Shown piece after piece: positions 30,029 through 41,622 of a stretch of 51,169 nucleotides of DNA; positions within the stretch are counted from its first letter, which is position 1, and each line of letters opens with the position of its first letter. Below the pieces are notes generated by a model. That model made no database searches. It worked only from the letters and a program-made list of their open reading frames with translations, and had not been told where the DNA came from. The stretch covers positions 1-51,169 of the forward strand of contig JAHDHS010000013.1 in the NCBI GenBank assembly GCA_020631215.1. The letters are read 5' to 3'. The translations under genes and the position numbers were made by a program. This DNA comes from Hellea sp. Its GTDB lineage: Bacteria; Pseudomonadota; Alphaproteobacteria; Caulobacterales; Maricaulaceae.

Positions 30029-30936
30029 AACCGCTCTCCTATTCGCCGAATTTCCCATTCCAGCTCGACGCCCTCAGTTTTGTTAACCATAAATCGCACT
30101 TTTTCGCCCAATTTTTCGAGGTCTTCGGCGCTGGCATTGTCAAAATTAATCATGAAATTGCAGTGCTGCTCGCTCATCATCGCCCCACCGACTTTCAGCC
30201 CCCGCCCGCCAGCCGCATCAATGACTTGCCAAGCACCTCGGCCATTTGATTGTTTTTTATCAGGATTTTTAAAGGTCGAGCCGCCTGTTTTTTCGCGAAT
30301 AGGTTGGCTCTGCTCGCGCTTGGCTGTGATCTCGTCCATCCGCGCTTGGATCGCAGCCGGGTCATCAGCATGCCCTTCAAAAACGGCTGACACATAAATC
30401 AAATCCTCAGAAGCCGTACTATGCCGATAGGAATAACCCAATTCTTTCAGGGGCATAACAAGACGGCGTCCGCGCCTATCCAACGCGACGACCTCCTTCA
30501 GGACATCTTTTGTTTCTGAACCATAGCAGCCCGCATTCATGCGCAGCGCGCCGCCAATTGTGCCGGGAATACCGGCGTAGAATTCCAGTCCAGCAATCCC
30601 TGCCTTCGCTGCTTCTTTTGCGACCTTATTGTCTAAAGCTGCCGCCCCCGCCGTGACGCGCAGCCCATTCGTTTCTACCTTACCAAAAGCTGGCCCCAGC
30701 CGCACAACCACGCCTTTGACACCGCCATCTCGCACCAGAGTATTGCTCGCCACACCTAAAATCGTAATTGGAATATCAGGGGGCGCCGAGGACAGAAAAT
30801 GCGCCAAATCTGCCTCGTCCTTTGGCATGAAAAGCGCCTCCGCCATCCCGCCAACGCGCAGCCATGTGTAAGGCGCAAGCGGAACATTTTCCGAAAGCTT
30901 CCCGCGCACGGATGGGAGACGCGCTAAAAGGCTCAC
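30025..30936 (-). CDS. murB: UDP-N-acetylenolpyruvoylglucosamine reductase
   Basis: FAD-dependent reductase that completes UDP-MurNAc. I use GTG 30936, which overlaps the murC stop (GTGA) and has GGAG at a good distance; this gives 303 residues. FAD-binding [38 protein letters not shown], the [18 protein letters not shown] substrate loop and [11 protein letters not shown] are intact. The [10 protein letters not shown] Ser is the usual proton donor region. Confidence 0.95.
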   Translation of the reverse strand: MSLLARLPSVRGKLSENVPLAPYTWLRVGGMAEALFMPKDEADLAHFLSSAPPDIPITILGVASNTLVRDGGVKGVVVRLGPAFGKVETNGLRVTAGAAALDNKVAKEAAKAGIAGLEFYAGIPGTIGGALRMNAGCYGSETKDVLKEVVALDRRGRRLVMPLKELGYSYRHSTASEDLIYVSAVFEGHADDPAAIQARMDEITAKREQSQPIREKTGGSTFKNPDKKQSNGRGAWQVIDAAGGRGLKVGGAMMSEQHCNFMINFDNASAEDLEKLGEKVRFMVNKTEGVELEWEIRRIGERL

Positions 30937-32354
30937 GCCCGCTCCAAATTCTTCGCCAAATCCGCCGCCCAATAGGTGATGTCCCCGGCCCCGAGGCAGA
31001 CGATCAGATCGCCCTTTTCCAAATTGGGTTTTAGGTCAGCTGCAAGCGCGTCCTTACTGGTCGGGCTGACATTTCGGTGCCCATGGGCATTGATACTTTC
31101 AACCAGTGACAGCCCGCTTATACCCTCAATCGGCGTTTCGCCCGCCGCATAGACATCTGAAACATAAACATAGTCCGCGTCGTTAAAGCAGGTTGAGAAA
31201 TCCTCGAACAAATCCCGAAGGCGTGTGTAGCGATGGGGCTGCATCACAGCATGAACGCGCCCTTTGCAAACTTGCCGTGCCGCCTGCAAAACCGCACTGA
31301 TTTCAACGGGATGGTGGCCATAATCATCTATAATTGTTACGCCGTTCCATTCACCAACATGGGTAAAACGGCGCTTGACCCCGCCAAAACTCTCCAGCCC
31401 CTTGCGCACCTGCCATTCTGACAGGCCGAGCTCGCGTGCCACGGCAATCGCGGACAGGACATTTTGCGTGTTATGCTTGCCTGCCATTGGCAGGAAGAGG
31501 TTTTTCCAAGTGTCTTCCACACCATCAAAGCCGCGAAAGACAACATCAAAACGCGAGCCATCTGTGTCGAGCTTGATATTCTCTGCCCGGCAATCGGCCT
31601 GCGGGTTAAATCCGTAAGTTATAATACGGCGGTCACTGATCCGGCTGACGAGATTTTGCACTTCGGGGTGATCAATACAGAGCACGGCAAAACCATAAAA
31701 TGGCAGGTTTTCTATGAAATTATCAAAAGCGGCGCGCAGCGTGTCAAACTGGCCATAATGTTCCATATGCTCCGGATCGATATTGGTGACGACGGCGACC
31801 GTCGGAAAGAGTTTCAGGAAAGACCCGTCGCTCTCGTCCGCCTCAACCACCATCCATTTCGACAAGCCCAGCTTGGCGTTAGACCCATAGGCATTGATAA
31901 TGCCGCCATTAATCACGGTGGGGTCAAGATCGCCGCCTTCCAGTAGAGCCGCCATCATCGTCGTCGTTGTGGTCTTGCCATGTGTGCCGGCAATGGCAAT
32001 CGCCCATTTCAGACGCATGAGTTCTGCCAGCATCTCCGCGCGGCGCACAACCGGAATTGATTTGGCGCGGGCCTCAATCAATTCGGGATTATCGGGCTTG
32101 ATAGCCGATGACATGACAATGGCAGCGGCCCCATCAACCTGACCCTCTTTTTGACCAATAAAGATTTTCGCCCCGCGTTTTTTCAACCGCTCCGTATTCG
32201 GAGACTCACGCATGTCACTGCCCTGCACGGCATAGCCTAAATTCAGTAGCACCTCGGCAATACCGGACATGCCAATCCCGCCAATGCCTATAAAATGAAT
32301 CGGGCCAATATCAAACGGCACTTGGGTAGCCTGAAGTTGGTTAGTCTTGGTCAA
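30933..32354 (-). CDS. murC: UDP-N-acetylmuramate--L-alanine ligase
   Basis: Adds L-Ala to UDP-MurNAc. Motifs: [21 protein letters not shown] loop [24 protein letters not shown] and [10 protein letters not shown]. The frame stays open to 32483 within murG, but nothing conserved lies there. The nearest plausible start is TTG at 32354, 25 bases after the murG stop, with a weak AAGAGA five bases upstream. This gives 473 residues, normal for MurC. No ATG or GTG exists between this TTG and the conserved fold, so the start is fairly firm but weak, perhaps dependent on coupling to murG. Confidence 0.93.
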   Translation of the reverse strand: MTKTNQLQATQVPFDIGPIHFIGIGGIGMSGIAEVLLNLGYAVQGSDMRESPNTERLKKRGAKIFIGQKEGQVDGAAAIVMSSAIKPDNPELIEARAKSIPVVRRAEMLAELMRLKWAIAIAGTHGKTTTTTMMAALLEGGDLDPTVINGGIINAYGSNAKLGLSKWMVVEADESDGSFLKLFPTVAVVTNIDPEHMEHYGQFDTLRAAFDNFIENLPFYGFAVLCIDHPEVQNLVSRISDRRIITYGFNPQADCRAENIKLDTDGSRFDVVFRGFDGVEDTWKNLFLPMAGKHNTQNVLSAIAVARELGLSEWQVRKGLESFGGVKRRFTHVGEWNGVTIIDDYGHHPVEISAVLQAARQVCKGRVHAVMQPHRYTRLRDLFEDFSTCFNDADYVYVSDVYAAGETPIEGISGLSLVESINAHGHRNVSPTSKDALAADLKPNLEKGDLIVCLGAGDITYWAADLAKNLERA

Positions 32355-32379
32355 ATCTGTCTCTTGGTCTCGCGGCGTC

Positions 32380-33456
32380 TTAGGCGACTGATTCAGCGAC
32401 CAGATCAGCGAGGGTTTTGGCCGCGTCCGCACGCCCTTGGGTACGGGCAGCAATGGCGGCGTGTTCAAGCCAGTCCGAATCATTCAGTCTTGCCTCCAAG
32501 GTAGATTTCACGCGCTCTGGCGTAAACTCGGATTCTGGCAGAATATCGGCAGCATTTAGCCGCACCAGTGACATTGCATTGGCGGTTTGATGATCATCCA
32601 TAGCAATAGCCAGCGGCACAAACAGGGCGGGCTTGCCCATAACTGCTATTTCAGAGACCGATCCCGCCCCTGCCCGGCCTATGACATAATGGGCCGCCGC
32701 TAGGTGTTTTTCTATATCTGAAAAGAAGGTTTCGCAGAGCGCCGCAACACCAGCAGCCTTATAAATCTCGCGTGCTTGACCCTGATATTCAGGCCTGGTT
32801 TGCTGCACGACATTCAACCGCTTGCGCATATCCTCCGGCAATAGAGCAATCGCGGCAGGCATGGTTTCGGAGACAATTTTTGCGCCCAGACTACCGCCGA
32901 CAATCAGGATATTGATTTGACCCGTTGGGGCTGAATAGGTCTTAGGCACTGCGTTGATAATTTGCTCACGCAGTGGATTACCGACAGTTATTTTATTGGC
33001 CGCCGCAGGACATTTCGCCAAATCATCAAAGCCGCACGCCATTATGTCGGCCTTCGCCGCAAAGACGCGATTGACCCGGCCCAGCACGGCATTCTGTTCA
33101 TGTAAAATGGTGGGCAGGCCAAGGCCTTGCGCGGCCCGCATCGCTGGGAATGCCGGATACCCACCAAACCCAACCACCACATCGGGCTGCCATGTCTTGA
33201 TGAAGGCTTTTGCCTGATTGGTGCCTTTGGCAAGCTGCACAGCGCCGAGTAAAGCCCGGACAGGACGGCGGGGTGAAATACTGGCGGCTTTAACCTCCAC
33301 AATCGGGTCTGCCGGAATTTTGCCTGCGTGTTTTTTGCCCCGCGCATCGGTGATCATGGCGATGCCCCAGCCGCGCGCTTTAAGAGTTTCAGCTAAAGCC
33401 TGAGCGGGGAACATATGCCCGCCGGTCCCCCCGGCGGCTAAGAGGAGCTTCGGCAT
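32380..33456 (-). CDS. murG: UDP-GlcNAc:lipid I GlcNAc transferase
   Basis: Membrane-associated glycosyltransferase that converts lipid I to lipid II. 358 residues from ATG 33456, one base after the ftsW stop. Glycine loops [18 protein letters not shown] and [36 protein letters not shown] and the UDP-GlcNAc site [12 protein letters not shown]...[14 protein letters not shown] are all present. Upstream ATGs at 33468 and 33474 would overlap ftsW. Confidence 0.95.
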   Translation of the reverse strand: MPKLLLAAGGTGGHMFPAQALAETLKARGWGIAMITDARGKKHAGKIPADPIVEVKAASISPRRPVRALLGAVQLAKGTNQAKAFIKTWQPDVVVGFGGYPAFPAMRAAQGLGLPTILHEQNAVLGRVNRVFAAKADIMACGFDDLAKCPAAANKITVGNPLREQIINAVPKTYSAPTGQINILIVGGSLGAKIVSETMPAAIALLPEDMRKRLNVVQQTRPEYQGQAREIYKAAGVAALCETFFSDIEKHLAAAHYVIGRAGAGSVSEIAVMGKPALFVPLAIAMDDHQTANAMSLVRLNAADILPESEFTPERVKSTLEARLNDSDWLEHAAIAARTQGRADAAKTLADLVAESVA

Positions 33457-33457
33457 A

Positions 33458-34597
33458 TCAACGCCCATAGGCATAGGCGCCCGGACGGCGGCGTGTGAAC
33501 GCCAGGATCAGTCCTGCAGAAAAACAAAGCGCCAGCATGGACGAGCCGCCATAAGACAGAAACGGCAGGGTCATGCCCTTGGACGGGGCCATATTCAAAT
33601 TCACAAATAAGTTTATCACCATTTGCATCCCTATCATGGTTGCCAGACCCGCTGTGGCCAGCTGGCAAAAATAATCATTTAAACGCAGCGCATTGGAAAA
33701 CGCACGCGCGACGAAAGCCGCCAATAACATGATCACCATGGCAGAAATAAGGAAGCCAAACTCTTCGACGGTCACCGCAAAAATGAAATCCGTATGACCA
33801 TCCGGCAGGCTGTATTTGATGTTACCGCCCCCGGGGCCTCGTCCAAAAAAGCCGCCGCTGGCGATGGCTTCGAGCGCCTTATCGGTTTGGTAGCTGTCGG
33901 CCGTGTTGGGCGACATAAAGGCCTCAACGCGGGCACGCACATGTGGGAGCGCGCTATAGGCGGCCACAACGCCCAAAATTGTCACACACAACATAAACAG
34001 GACCCAGCCCAATGACAGTCCGGCAAAGAAGAACACAGCCGCAAAACAGAGTGTCAGCAGAAATGATTGCCCGAAATCGGGCTGGCTGATCATCATGGCA
34101 ATTAAGCCTAGATAGACGGCAAACACAATGGGCACAGCCTGAAGCTTTGGTTGACGTTTCTTCATGGCAAACATCCAGGCGGCAAAAACGATAAAAGCGG
34201 GCTTGGCAAATTCTGAGGGTTGCAAACCAAGCGGGCCGACGCGCACCCATCGCACAGCGCCTTTCACCTCATAGCCCACATAGGGCAAGGCCAACATAAC
34301 TGCGATAGACCCAAGTAAAGTCAGCACACCTATCCGCCGGGCGTAATCCACACTCATAAGCGAAATAAAGACTGCGCCGCCTAGGCCCAGACCGGCAAAA
34401 AACATTTGCTTATACAGGAAATAAAAGGGGTTTGCGTAATCCAGCCGCGCAACAGCTGCGGGCGATGAAGCCATGGCCAAAATCAAACCGGCCCCCATCA
34501 AAATAATCATCAAGGTCAGCGTCACTTGGTCAATACTGCGCCACCACTCCCCGATCAGAGTGCGCTGAGAACGTGATGTCAGAACCTGTGTGACCAT
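33458..34597 (-). CDS. ftsW: Septal peptidoglycan glycosyltransferase FtsW (SEDS)
   Basis: Polytopic SEDS-family glycan polymerase of the divisome, working with FtsI. 379 residues, about ten membrane helices, with the SEDS landmarks GAVRWVRVGPLGLQPSEFAK, MISQPDFGQSFLL, LPDGHTDFIFAVTVEEFGF and TLPFLSYGGSSML. It lies between murD and murG as in most clusters. Confidence 0.95.
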   Translation of the reverse strand: MVTQVLTSRSQRTLIGEWWRSIDQVTLTLMIILMGAGLILAMASSPAAVARLDYANPFYFLYKQMFFAGLGLGGAVFISLMSVDYARRIGVLTLLGSIAVMLALPYVGYEVKGAVRWVRVGPLGLQPSEFAKPAFIVFAAWMFAMKKRQPKLQAVPIVFAVYLGLIAMMISQPDFGQSFLLTLCFAAVFFFAGLSLGWVLFMLCVTILGVVAAYSALPHVRARVEAFMSPNTADSYQTDKALEAIASGGFFGRGPGGGNIKYSLPDGHTDFIFAVTVEEFGFLISAMVIMLLAAFVARAFSNALRLNDYFCQLATAGLATMIGMQMVINLFVNLNMAPSKGMTLPFLSYGGSSMLALCFSAGLILAFTRRRPGAYAYGR

Positions 34598-34605
34598 AGA
34601 TATTC

Positions 34606-36045
34606 CTAGGCGGCGTTATCTTTCTTACGGTTTACTTCCTCTTCGAACAGACGAATCAACCGCTGCGCTGACTCACGGAATGCCTGCCCTCTGCTTTCAA
34701 AATCCTTAAATTGATCAAAGCTCGCGCAGGCAGGCGATAATAGAATAATTGGATTGGGCTTGCGGCTTTGCAGGGCGTCGCGCGCAGCACATAAAACCGC
34801 CATCTCCAAATGACCGCTGACCTTGTAATCCACTTTGGCTTTTTTCAGGCTCTTGGAGAAATTGGGTGCGGCCTCTCCGATGAGATAGGCTTTGGTAACA
34901 TTGGGCATCAAGTCCATCAATGGATCAATACCCCCCGCCTTGGCCTGTCCGCCCGCAATCCAATAGATATTGTCATAGCTAGCCAATGCCTGACGCGAGG
35001 CATCCGCATTGGTTGCCTTACTGTCATTGACCAAACGGACTTTTCCGGCCGTACCAATCGTTTCCATCCGGTGCGCCAAGCCCGGAAAGCTAAGGATCGC
35101 ATCGCCAATCATTTTTGGGGGTATGCCTAGTGATTCCACCGCGGCAAAGGCGGCGGCTGCATTTTGCCAATTATGCAAACCTTCCAGCGTTTTGGCTTCC
35201 CGCAAATCACAGACTTTTTGGCTGCGCTTACCGAGATTGGCATAAAGCTGTCCATCCAAAACAGAGACGCCATGACCCAGAGACCGATGCGCCGAAATAG
35301 GGATGATCCTGCGTCCATTATTGGCCTTTAACTGGCTGCATAACAGCTTTCCGTAATCATCGTCTGTCCCGACAATGACAGCGTCGGCATTTGTCTGATT
35401 GGAGAATATTGTCTGCTTGATACGGCCATAGGCCTCCAGCGTTCCATGCCGGTCGAGGTGATCCGGCGACAGGTTCAAGAACACAGCTGCATTGGCCCTT
35501 AGCGATTGTGTGCGCTCTAATTGATAGGAAGACAGCTCAATCACATAATAAGTCCCGGCATGCATACGGTCCAAATCCAGAACGCCGCGTCCAATATTGC
35601 CGCCGATTTGTGCATCTTTCCCGCAGGCCTTCAGGATATGTCCAGCCAAAGCTGTTGTAGTGGATTTCCCATTAGTGCCCGTAATGGCGACAATTTTGGG
35701 CCTCATTTTTTCCGGCCGCGCCGCGACTTCCCGGGCGAATATTTCAATATCGCAAATGATAGATACACCGGCTGCCGCGGCGCGCTCTGCCGTCCAATGC
35801 GGTTTAGGGAGTTTGTCCGGCACGCCGGGCGACAACACTAATTCATCAAAACCCGACCAGTCAGCAGCCGTCAAATCGACCAGATTTACGCCCGCCGCTT
35901 CGGCCTCGTCTCTTGCTGCCTGCCGATCATCCCAGGCCGAAACCTTCGCCCCGCCAGCTTGAAGGGACAAGGCCGCCGTGACGCCCGTTCGCCCCAGCCC
36001 GAAGACGGCGATGTTTTGTCCTTTGAATGTCTCGGCAATAATCAT
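34606..36045 (-). CDS. murD: UDP-N-acetylmuramoyl-L-alanine--D-glutamate ligase
   Basis: Adds D-Glu to the peptide stem. 479 residues: N-terminal Rossmann segment IAVFGLGRTGVTAALSL, P-loop AITGTNGKSTTTALAGH, NLSPDHLDRHG, the VNDSKATN Lys/Asp region and LSPACASFDQFKDFESRG. ATG 36045 is four bases after mraY. Somewhat longer than the E. coli enzyme (438) through small inserts. Confidence 0.96.
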   Translation of the reverse strand: MIIAETFKGQNIAVFGLGRTGVTAALSLQAGGAKVSAWDDRQAARDEAEAAGVNLVDLTAADWSGFDELVLSPGVPDKLPKPHWTAERAAAAGVSIICDIEIFAREVAARPEKMRPKIVAITGTNGKSTTTALAGHILKACGKDAQIGGNIGRGVLDLDRMHAGTYYVIELSSYQLERTQSLRANAAVFLNLSPDHLDRHGTLEAYGRIKQTIFSNQTNADAVIVGTDDDYGKLLCSQLKANNGRRIIPISAHRSLGHGVSVLDGQLYANLGKRSQKVCDLREAKTLEGLHNWQNAAAAFAAVESLGIPPKMIGDAILSFPGLAHRMETIGTAGKVRLVNDSKATNADASRQALASYDNIYWIAGGQAKAGGIDPLMDLMPNVTKAYLIGEAAPNFSKSLKKAKVDYKVSGHLEMAVLCAARDALQSRKPNPIILLSPACASFDQFKDFESRGQAFRESAQRLIRLFEEEVNRKKDNAA

Positions 36046-36049
36046 GTGG

Positions 36050-37147
36050 CTACCGCAATTTCAGTGTGGAAAGTCCGATCAGCGCGAGAATGATCGCGAT
36101 GATCCAGAAACGAATAACAATGGTGGGCTCGGCCCAACCTTTTTTCTCATAATGGTGGTGTATCGGGGCCATGCGAAAGACGCGCTTACCCGTCAGCTTA
36201 AATGACGCCACTTGGACGATGACTGACACGGCCTCGAGGACGAATAAGCCGCCAATCACAGCCAGAACAATTTCATGTTTAATGGCAACAGCGGCCGTGC
36301 CCAAAGCGCCGCCCAAAGCCAGTGATCCTGTATCGCCCATAAACACCATAGCAGGCGGAGCATTATACCAGAGAAAGCCCAAACTTGCCCCGATGATAGC
36401 ACCGAGGAAGATACAAATCTCGGCAGAACCCGGCACATATGGTACGCCTAAATATTCGGAGAACACGGAGTTGCCAACCAGATAGGCAATGAAGGCCAGA
36501 CTCATACAGGCGATCATCACAGGCACGATGGCCAGCCCGTCCAGCCCGTCCGTCAGGTTCACCGCATTAGACGCCCCGACAATGACAAAACATCCAAAGG
36601 GTATAAAGAAGATGCCCAAATTAAGGGTAAAATCCTTCAAAAACGGAATAGCCAGCCCTGTCTTAAACCCGGCCGGGTCTTGAGGGAAAACGGTCGTAAG
36701 CAGATAAACGGCCACAGCGGCTATGATGACCTCCAACAGCAATCTGATCTTGCCGCTGAAACCCTTATGGCTCTGGCGGGAGACTTTTAAATAATCATCG
36801 TAAAAGCCAATCGCGCCATATCCAGCGGTGACCATCACAATCGTCCATAGGAATGGACTTCGAAGATCACCCCAAAGCAAAGTCGATAATAAAACGGACA
36901 ATAAGATCAGAAGCCCGCCCATGGTCGGCGTACCCGCCTTGGCGATAATATGACCTTCAGGGCCGTCTTCACGAATAGGTTGGCCTTTGCCCTGTTTGGC
37001 ACGTAGCATATTGATCATACGCGGCCCCAGGATAAAGGCGATGATCATAGAGGTCATCAGCGCGCCGCCCGTACGGAAGGTGATGTAGTTAAGCAAGTTA
37101 AAGGGCTGAAACTGATCAGCATATCCTGCGAGCCATTCGTAAAGCAT
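36050..37147 (-). CDS. mraY: Phospho-MurNAc-pentapeptide transferase
   Basis: Inner-membrane enzyme making lipid I from UDP-MurNAc-pentapeptide and undecaprenyl phosphate. 365 residues and about ten membrane helices. Family residues: [11 protein letters not shown], the Asp pair in [34 protein letters not shown] and [13 protein letters not shown]. Its ATG overlaps the murF stop by one base (TAATG). Confidence 0.97.
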   Translation of the reverse strand: MLYEWLAGYADQFQPFNLLNYITFRTGGALMTSMIIAFILGPRMINMLRAKQGKGQPIREDGPEGHIIAKAGTPTMGGLLILLSVLLSTLLWGDLRSPFLWTIVMVTAGYGAIGFYDDYLKVSRQSHKGFSGKIRLLLEVIIAAVAVYLLTTVFPQDPAGFKTGLAIPFLKDFTLNLGIFFIPFGCFVIVGASNAVNLTDGLDGLAIVPVMIACMSLAFIAYLVGNSVFSEYLGVPYVPGSAEICIFLGAIIGASLGFLWYNAPPAMVFMGDTGSLALGGALGTAAVAIKHEIVLAVIGGLFVLEAVSVIVQVASFKLTGKRVFRMAPIHHHYEKKGWAEPTIVIRFWIIAIILALIGLSTLKLR

Positions 37148-38514
37148 TAGGCGGCGTCCTTTTTTGTTTTTGATTTTAACGCGGCGACAAGTTTACCCAG
37201 GCCGACACTGTTTGAAGCTTTGACGAGCACAACATCCCCGTCTTGAATTTCGTCTTTTAGAGCCGCCAAGGCTCCGTTCCAATCATCCGTCCAGGCAGCG
37301 CGCATTTCGCGCGGCAAGGCCCCGCGCAAAGCCCGCATGGACTCGCCCGTAACGATCACGCGGGACACGCCTGCTTCGATCAGTGGCTCTGATAATGCCG
37401 CATGCATCTCCAGCTCATCTTGACCAAGCTCGAACATATCACCCAGCACGGCCAGCTTTCGCCCGGGTTTTAGAGACAAAACATTGATTGCCGCCCGCAT
37501 CGAAGTTGGGTTGGCGTTATAGCTTTCGTCAATCAGGGTAATTGTTTTACCATCGACCGTCACTGTCTGCGTCGCGCCGCGCCCAGCTTCGGCCCTGACC
37601 TTGCGCAGCGCCATGGCTGCTTTGCGCAGATCCACACCGGCCGCATAGGCGACCGCGATACAGGCGGCCCCGTTACTGATCCAATGCTCTCCGGGCACGA
37701 GCAGCGTGACATCTATTTGCTGCTGGTTTACCCGCAGGCGGGTATTGCTGCCATGCTCATGAGTCTGGCTTGTGACGATGGTGACATCGCAATCATCGGA
37801 GCGTCCAAAGGTAATTATTTTCTTCCCTTCAGCTTTTTTCGCGATGCGCGCTGTGTAGGGATTATCAGCGTTTAAAATCAGAATGCCTTCCTCCGCCAAG
37901 CCATCCATAATTTCGGCTTTGGCATCGGCAATAGCTTCGACATTTTCAAAATGCGCCAGATGCGCCGGCGCAACCGTTGTGATCAGCGCAATATCAGGTC
38001 TGAGCAAGTTTGAAAGATCAGATAATTCCCCGGCATGGTTCATCCCCATTTCGAAAATACCGTAATTAGATGCTTCCGGCATGCGCGCCATAGTGAGCGG
38101 GACGCCCCATTGATTATTATATGATTTCAATGATTTATGCGTATCTCCGAAAGCAGAAAAGATGATTGACAATGCTTCTTTGACACTGGTTTTCCCAACG
38201 CTGCCGGTTACAGCGATACGTTTAGACGCGCTACGATTGACGCCTGCCTGACCCAATGCCTGTAGAGCTGTAAGTGTATCGTCAACCCGCACATGCGGCG
38301 CCTCTACATCCCGGTCTGACAGGGCTCCGCCTGCGCCATTTTCCATCGCTTTGGGTATAAATTCATGCCCGTCCCGAACATCTATCAACGGCACAAATAA
38401 ATCCCCGGGCTGTAGCGTGCGCGTATCAATGGATACGCCATTGACTATCCAATCACCTGAGGCTTTGCCGCCTGTCGCGGCTGCGATCTCTGCGCTTGTC
38501 CAGAGGCTAGACAT
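37147..38514 (-). CDS. murF: UDP-MurNAc-tripeptide--D-alanyl-D-alanine ligase
   Basis: Adds D-Ala-D-Ala to complete the pentapeptide. 455 residues with N-terminal [18 protein letters not shown]-loop [31 protein letters not shown] and [15 protein letters not shown] use ATG 38514 (eight-base overlap with murE); GTG 38520 is a possible start two codons earlier. Confidence 0.96.
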   Translation of the reverse strand: MSSLWTSAEIAAATGGKASGDWIVNGVSIDTRTLQPGDLFVPLIDVRDGHEFIPKAMENGAGGALSDRDVEAPHVRVDDTLTALQALGQAGVNRSASKRIAVTGSVGKTSVKEALSIIFSAFGDTHKSLKSYNNQWGVPLTMARMPEASNYGIFEMGMNHAGELSDLSNLLRPDIALITTVAPAHLAHFENVEAIADAKAEIMDGLAEEGILILNADNPYTARIAKKAEGKKIITFGRSDDCDVTIVTSQTHEHGSNTRLRVNQQQIDVTLLVPGEHWISNGAACIAVAYAAGVDLRKAAMALRKVRAEAGRGATQTVTVDGKTITLIDESYNANPTSMRAAINVLSLKPGRKLAVLGDMFELGQDELEMHAALSEPLIEAGVSRVIVTGESMRALRGALPREMRAAWTDDWNGALAALKDEIQDGDVVLVKASNSVGLGKLVAALKSKTKKDAA

Positions 38515-39955
38515 GACCACCTGCCTGCTTTTTTATTTTTCCGAGGGCCTTTTGCACCTCTTCGACATCCGAAAACGGAATAACTTTATCACCAACAATC
38601 TGGCCTTGCTCATGACCTTTTCCGGCCACGACCAAGCAGTCGCGCGGCCCAAGTCGGGAAATGCCTTCGGCGATGGCTTTGGCCCGATCGCCGATTTCGG
38701 TAGCGTCAGGACAGCCCTTCAAGACGGCCTGGCGGATAGTGGCCGCGTCTTCTGTGCGGGGATTGTCATCTGTGACGATGACCTCTTCAGCCAGCTTGGT
38801 CGCGACAACGCCCATTTTGGGGCGTTTATCCGGATCGCGATCCCCGCCGCAGCCAAAGACAATCACAATCTTCCCCATTGTATGGGGCCGCACGGATCGC
38901 AGCAATTTATCAAGACCATCTTCAGTATGGGCAAAGTCGACGAAAATGGGCGCGCCATCTTTGGTCTGCCCGGCCCGCTCCATACGTCCTGCCACACCTG
39001 TTAATTTCGTCAGGCCTTCCAGCGCCGTGTCAGTGTCAACGCCCGTCACCATGGCAAGCCCGAGCGCGGCGATAGCATTGAGCGCCTGAAATTCGCCGGC
39101 CAGCGGCAATTCAATCTTGTGACGCTGCCCCTTCACGACCAGAGTCATGATCTGGCTGGCAGCCCGCGGCATCAATTCGTCAATCCGGATATCACGGCCC
39201 GTCCAGCCGACCTGCAATACATCCTGTCCGCGGGCCTCACATACCCCGACCAGCTTCGCGCCAAATTCATCATTCGTATTAATCACGACAGGCGCATTGG
39301 CAGGTGTCAGTTCTGTGAAAAGCCGCGCTTTGGAGTCAAAGTAATCCTCAATATCGGGGTGATAATCAAAATGATCCTGCGTCAGATTTGAGAAACCGGC
39401 CGCCGTAATCTTTACCGCATCCAAGCGATATTGTTTCAAGCCGTGAGAGCTAGCTTCCATAGCCACGTGCGAGACGCCCTCACCAGCCAACTCGTCCAAA
39501 GTGGCATGCAGAGACAGCGCATCAGGCGTGGTGTGGGTCAAAGGACGGTATCCGCTGGGCGCTTGCACACCAAGCGTGCCAAAACATGCTGCCGCCTCGC
39601 CCGCATGCGCCCAGATTTGCCGTAAAAATTCAACCGTCGAGCTTTTGCCATTCGTGCCCGTCATGGCCACCAATGTTTCGGGCTGACCCGGATATAACCG
39701 TTTCGCCAGCTCCGCATAGGCCAGACGCGGCTCGGTAGAGGTGATAACCGGCACAGAGGCTTTAACCCCCTCAGTTGTCAAAACGGCAATCGCGCCGTTT
39801 TCAATGGCGCTGTCGATATATTTTCGGCCGTCCAAAACCGTCCCCGGCAGCGCGGCAAAGACATGGCCCGCTTTGACCTGACGACTGTCACAGGACAGGC
39901 CCGTCACAACGGTTTCATCGTCCAAATCAAAAAGTGTTTTCAGCGTATGGGTCAT
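38507..39955 (-). CDS. murE: UDP-MurNAc-L-Ala-D-Glu--meso-DAP ligase
   Basis: Adds the third stem residue. From ATG 39955 (ATGA overlap with the ftsI stop) it has 482 residues. LSCDSRQVKAGHVFAALPG, P-loop AMTGTNGKSSTVEF, NLTQDHFDYH and FGCGGDRDPDKRPKMG are seen. The TDDNPRTED motif holds the DNPR sequence that marks meso-diaminopimelate enzymes, so the wall is DAP-type. The open frame upstream to 40063 lies within ftsI and is not conserved. Confidence 0.96.
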   Translation of the reverse strand: MTHTLKTLFDLDDETVVTGLSCDSRQVKAGHVFAALPGTVLDGRKYIDSAIENGAIAVLTTEGVKASVPVITSTEPRLAYAELAKRLYPGQPETLVAMTGTNGKSSTVEFLRQIWAHAGEAAACFGTLGVQAPSGYRPLTHTTPDALSLHATLDELAGEGVSHVAMEASSHGLKQYRLDAVKITAAGFSNLTQDHFDYHPDIEDYFDSKARLFTELTPANAPVVINTNDEFGAKLVGVCEARGQDVLQVGWTGRDIRIDELMPRAASQIMTLVVKGQRHKIELPLAGEFQALNAIAALGLAMVTGVDTDTALEGLTKLTGVAGRMERAGQTKDGAPIFVDFAHTEDGLDKLLRSVRPHTMGKIVIVFGCGGDRDPDKRPKMGVVATKLAEEVIVTDDNPRTEDAATIRQAVLKGCPDATEIGDRAKAIAEGISRLGPRDCLVVAGKGHEQGQIVGDKVIPFSDVEEVQKALGKIKKQAGGHV

Positions 39956-41622
39956 CTTAGTCGCTCGCGCTGCAAGGTCGCCATTTCCTGTGTGTCCCGC
40001 GCGCCCGGCAACATGGGCCCGATACGGGCAATGACCTTTCCGGTCGTCGGCGCGGCATTCCACCCCGCCGTCGCGTAGCCATAAGTGCCCTCCACGGCTT
40101 GCGGCTCATCCAATGTCACAATCACCGCATAGCGCGGATCAGAATGAGGGAAAGCGGCAATGAACGACGTCACCAGACGTTTTTGATCATAACCGCCAAG
40201 GCTGGGCTTTTCCGCCGTGCCGGTTTTTCCCATCACGCCAAAGCCTGGCACATTGGCCTTTCGGCCCGTGCCATGGGTCACGACGCGCCGCATCATATCT
40301 TGCAGGGTTTGCGAGGTTTGCTCTGAAAAGACCCGCCGCGTCTGTACGGCATTTCGCGCATCGCGTTTAACGATGGTCGGCGTGACATAGAGACCGTCGT
40401 TTAGCAGCGCGCCAACCGCAGCCGTCAGAGCCAGCGGACTAACGGATAAACCATGACCATAAGACACTGTGACCGTCGCCATCTCACCCCAGCGGCGCTG
40501 CACTTGCGGGCGGGCGGACTCAGCCAGCTCAAACGGCACCCGATCCAGCAAGCCCAATCGCGCCAAATGCGCTTTCTGGCTGTCAGCCCCGATACGCTGC
40601 GCGAGCATGGCCGTCCCCCGGTTAGAGCTCTCCGCCAATATACCCGCCATATTCAGCGGCACATCAGACGGATGATCGTCACGGATAAATTTATTTCGAA
40701 CTTTATAGGGTTTATGCACAGGAAAGGTCTCGGTTAAATCGGCCACCCCATCCTCCAACGCCATGGCCATGGTCAGGGGCTTGAACACAGAGCCCAGATC
40801 GTAAGTGGACATTGAGGCGTGATTAAAGCGGGTTTCGGGCGATGTTGCGCCCGGCTTATTCGGATCAAAATTAGGCAAAGAGGCCATGGCAATTAGCTCA
40901 CCGCTTTTTATATCCAGCAGAACACCAGCCGCCGATTGCGCCGCAAATTTTTCTTTCGCCTTAGACAACTCATCCGCCAGAGCAAATTGCACCCGCATAT
41001 CTAAGGCCAAAGCCAAATCCGGCGCGTTCTCCGCTGCCAGACGCGCCTGCAATGCCCGCTCCGTTCCCGCTGCGCCTTCCATATCGACATTGGTAAAACC
41101 GATATAATGCGAGGCCAGTTGCCCGCGCGGATAAACCCGCTTTGGCTCCGACCGGAAACCCAGACCTGGCAAACCAAGCTCAAATACTGCCTGGCGCTCT
41201 TTAGGGGTGAGGCCGCGTTCAAGCCAAACAAAGGCCCGGTCACGGGATAATTTCTCTTCTACATCGGCAACATCTAAATTCGGCCGAATAGCCGCAAGTT
41301 TTGACGCAGCCTCCGAAGCACTCCAAACCCGGCGCGGTTCAGCATAGAGCGAATATGTCGTTAAAGTCGTTGCAAGCAACTCACCATTACGATCAACCAG
41401 ATCAGCGCGGGTGGTATTAATCTGTTGCGGAATCTGACGCTTATGATCCTGAGATGAAAACAACGCAATTTCCGCCAAGCGGATAAATATAATCAGCACC
41501 ATAAAAGCGAAAGCCACCAAGCCGATGCGGATTCGAATGCGCCCCTCGGAAACCGCCAAAAACTCATCATCGGCCACGGTCACATTTTGGGCTGACGCGA
41601 AATTTTCCGGCAGGCGGCTCAT
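39952..41622 (-). CDS. ftsI: Septal peptidoglycan transpeptidase FtsI (PBP3)
   Basis: Class B penicillin-binding protein crosslinking septal wall. 556 residues: one N-terminal membrane helix (about 32-54), pedestal domain with RADLVDRNGELLA and RVYPRGQLASHYIGF, then the transpeptidase domain with catalytic S278 in SVFK, S332-S333-N334 and K466-T467-G468. Its ATG overlaps the ftsL stop (ATGA). Confidence 0.97.
   Translation of the reverse strand: MSRLPENFASAQNVTVADDEFLAVSEGRIRIRIGLVAFAFMVLIIFIRLAEIALFSSQDHKRQIPQQINTTRADLVDRNGELLATTLTTYSLYAEPRRVWSASEAASKLAAIRPNLDVADVEEKLSRDRAFVWLERGLTPKERQAVFELGLPGLGFRSEPKRVYPRGQLASHYIGFTNVDMEGAAGTERALQARLAAENAPDLALALDMRVQFALADELSKAKEKFAAQSAAGVLLDIKSGELIAMASLPNFDPNKPGATSPETRFNHASMSTYDLGSVFKPLTMAMALEDGVADLTETFPVHKPYKVRNKFIRDDHPSDVPLNMAGILAESSNRGTAMLAQRIGADSQKAHLARLGLLDRVPFELAESARPQVQRRWGEMATVTVSYGHGLSVSPLALTAAVGALLNDGLYVTPTIVKRDARNAVQTRRVFSEQTSQTLQDMMRRVVTHGTGRKANVPGFGVMGKTGTAEKPSLGGYDQKRLVTSFIAAFPHSDPRYAVIVTLDEPQAVEGTYGYATAGWNAAPTTGKVIARIGPMLPGARDTQEMATLQRERLR

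Noticed and set aside
30028-30058. ATG 30058 as the ddl start
   Set aside because: It lies inside murB and precedes the conserved N-terminus by a non-conserved stretch; GTG 30028 has AGGAG and a GTGA overlap like its neighbours.
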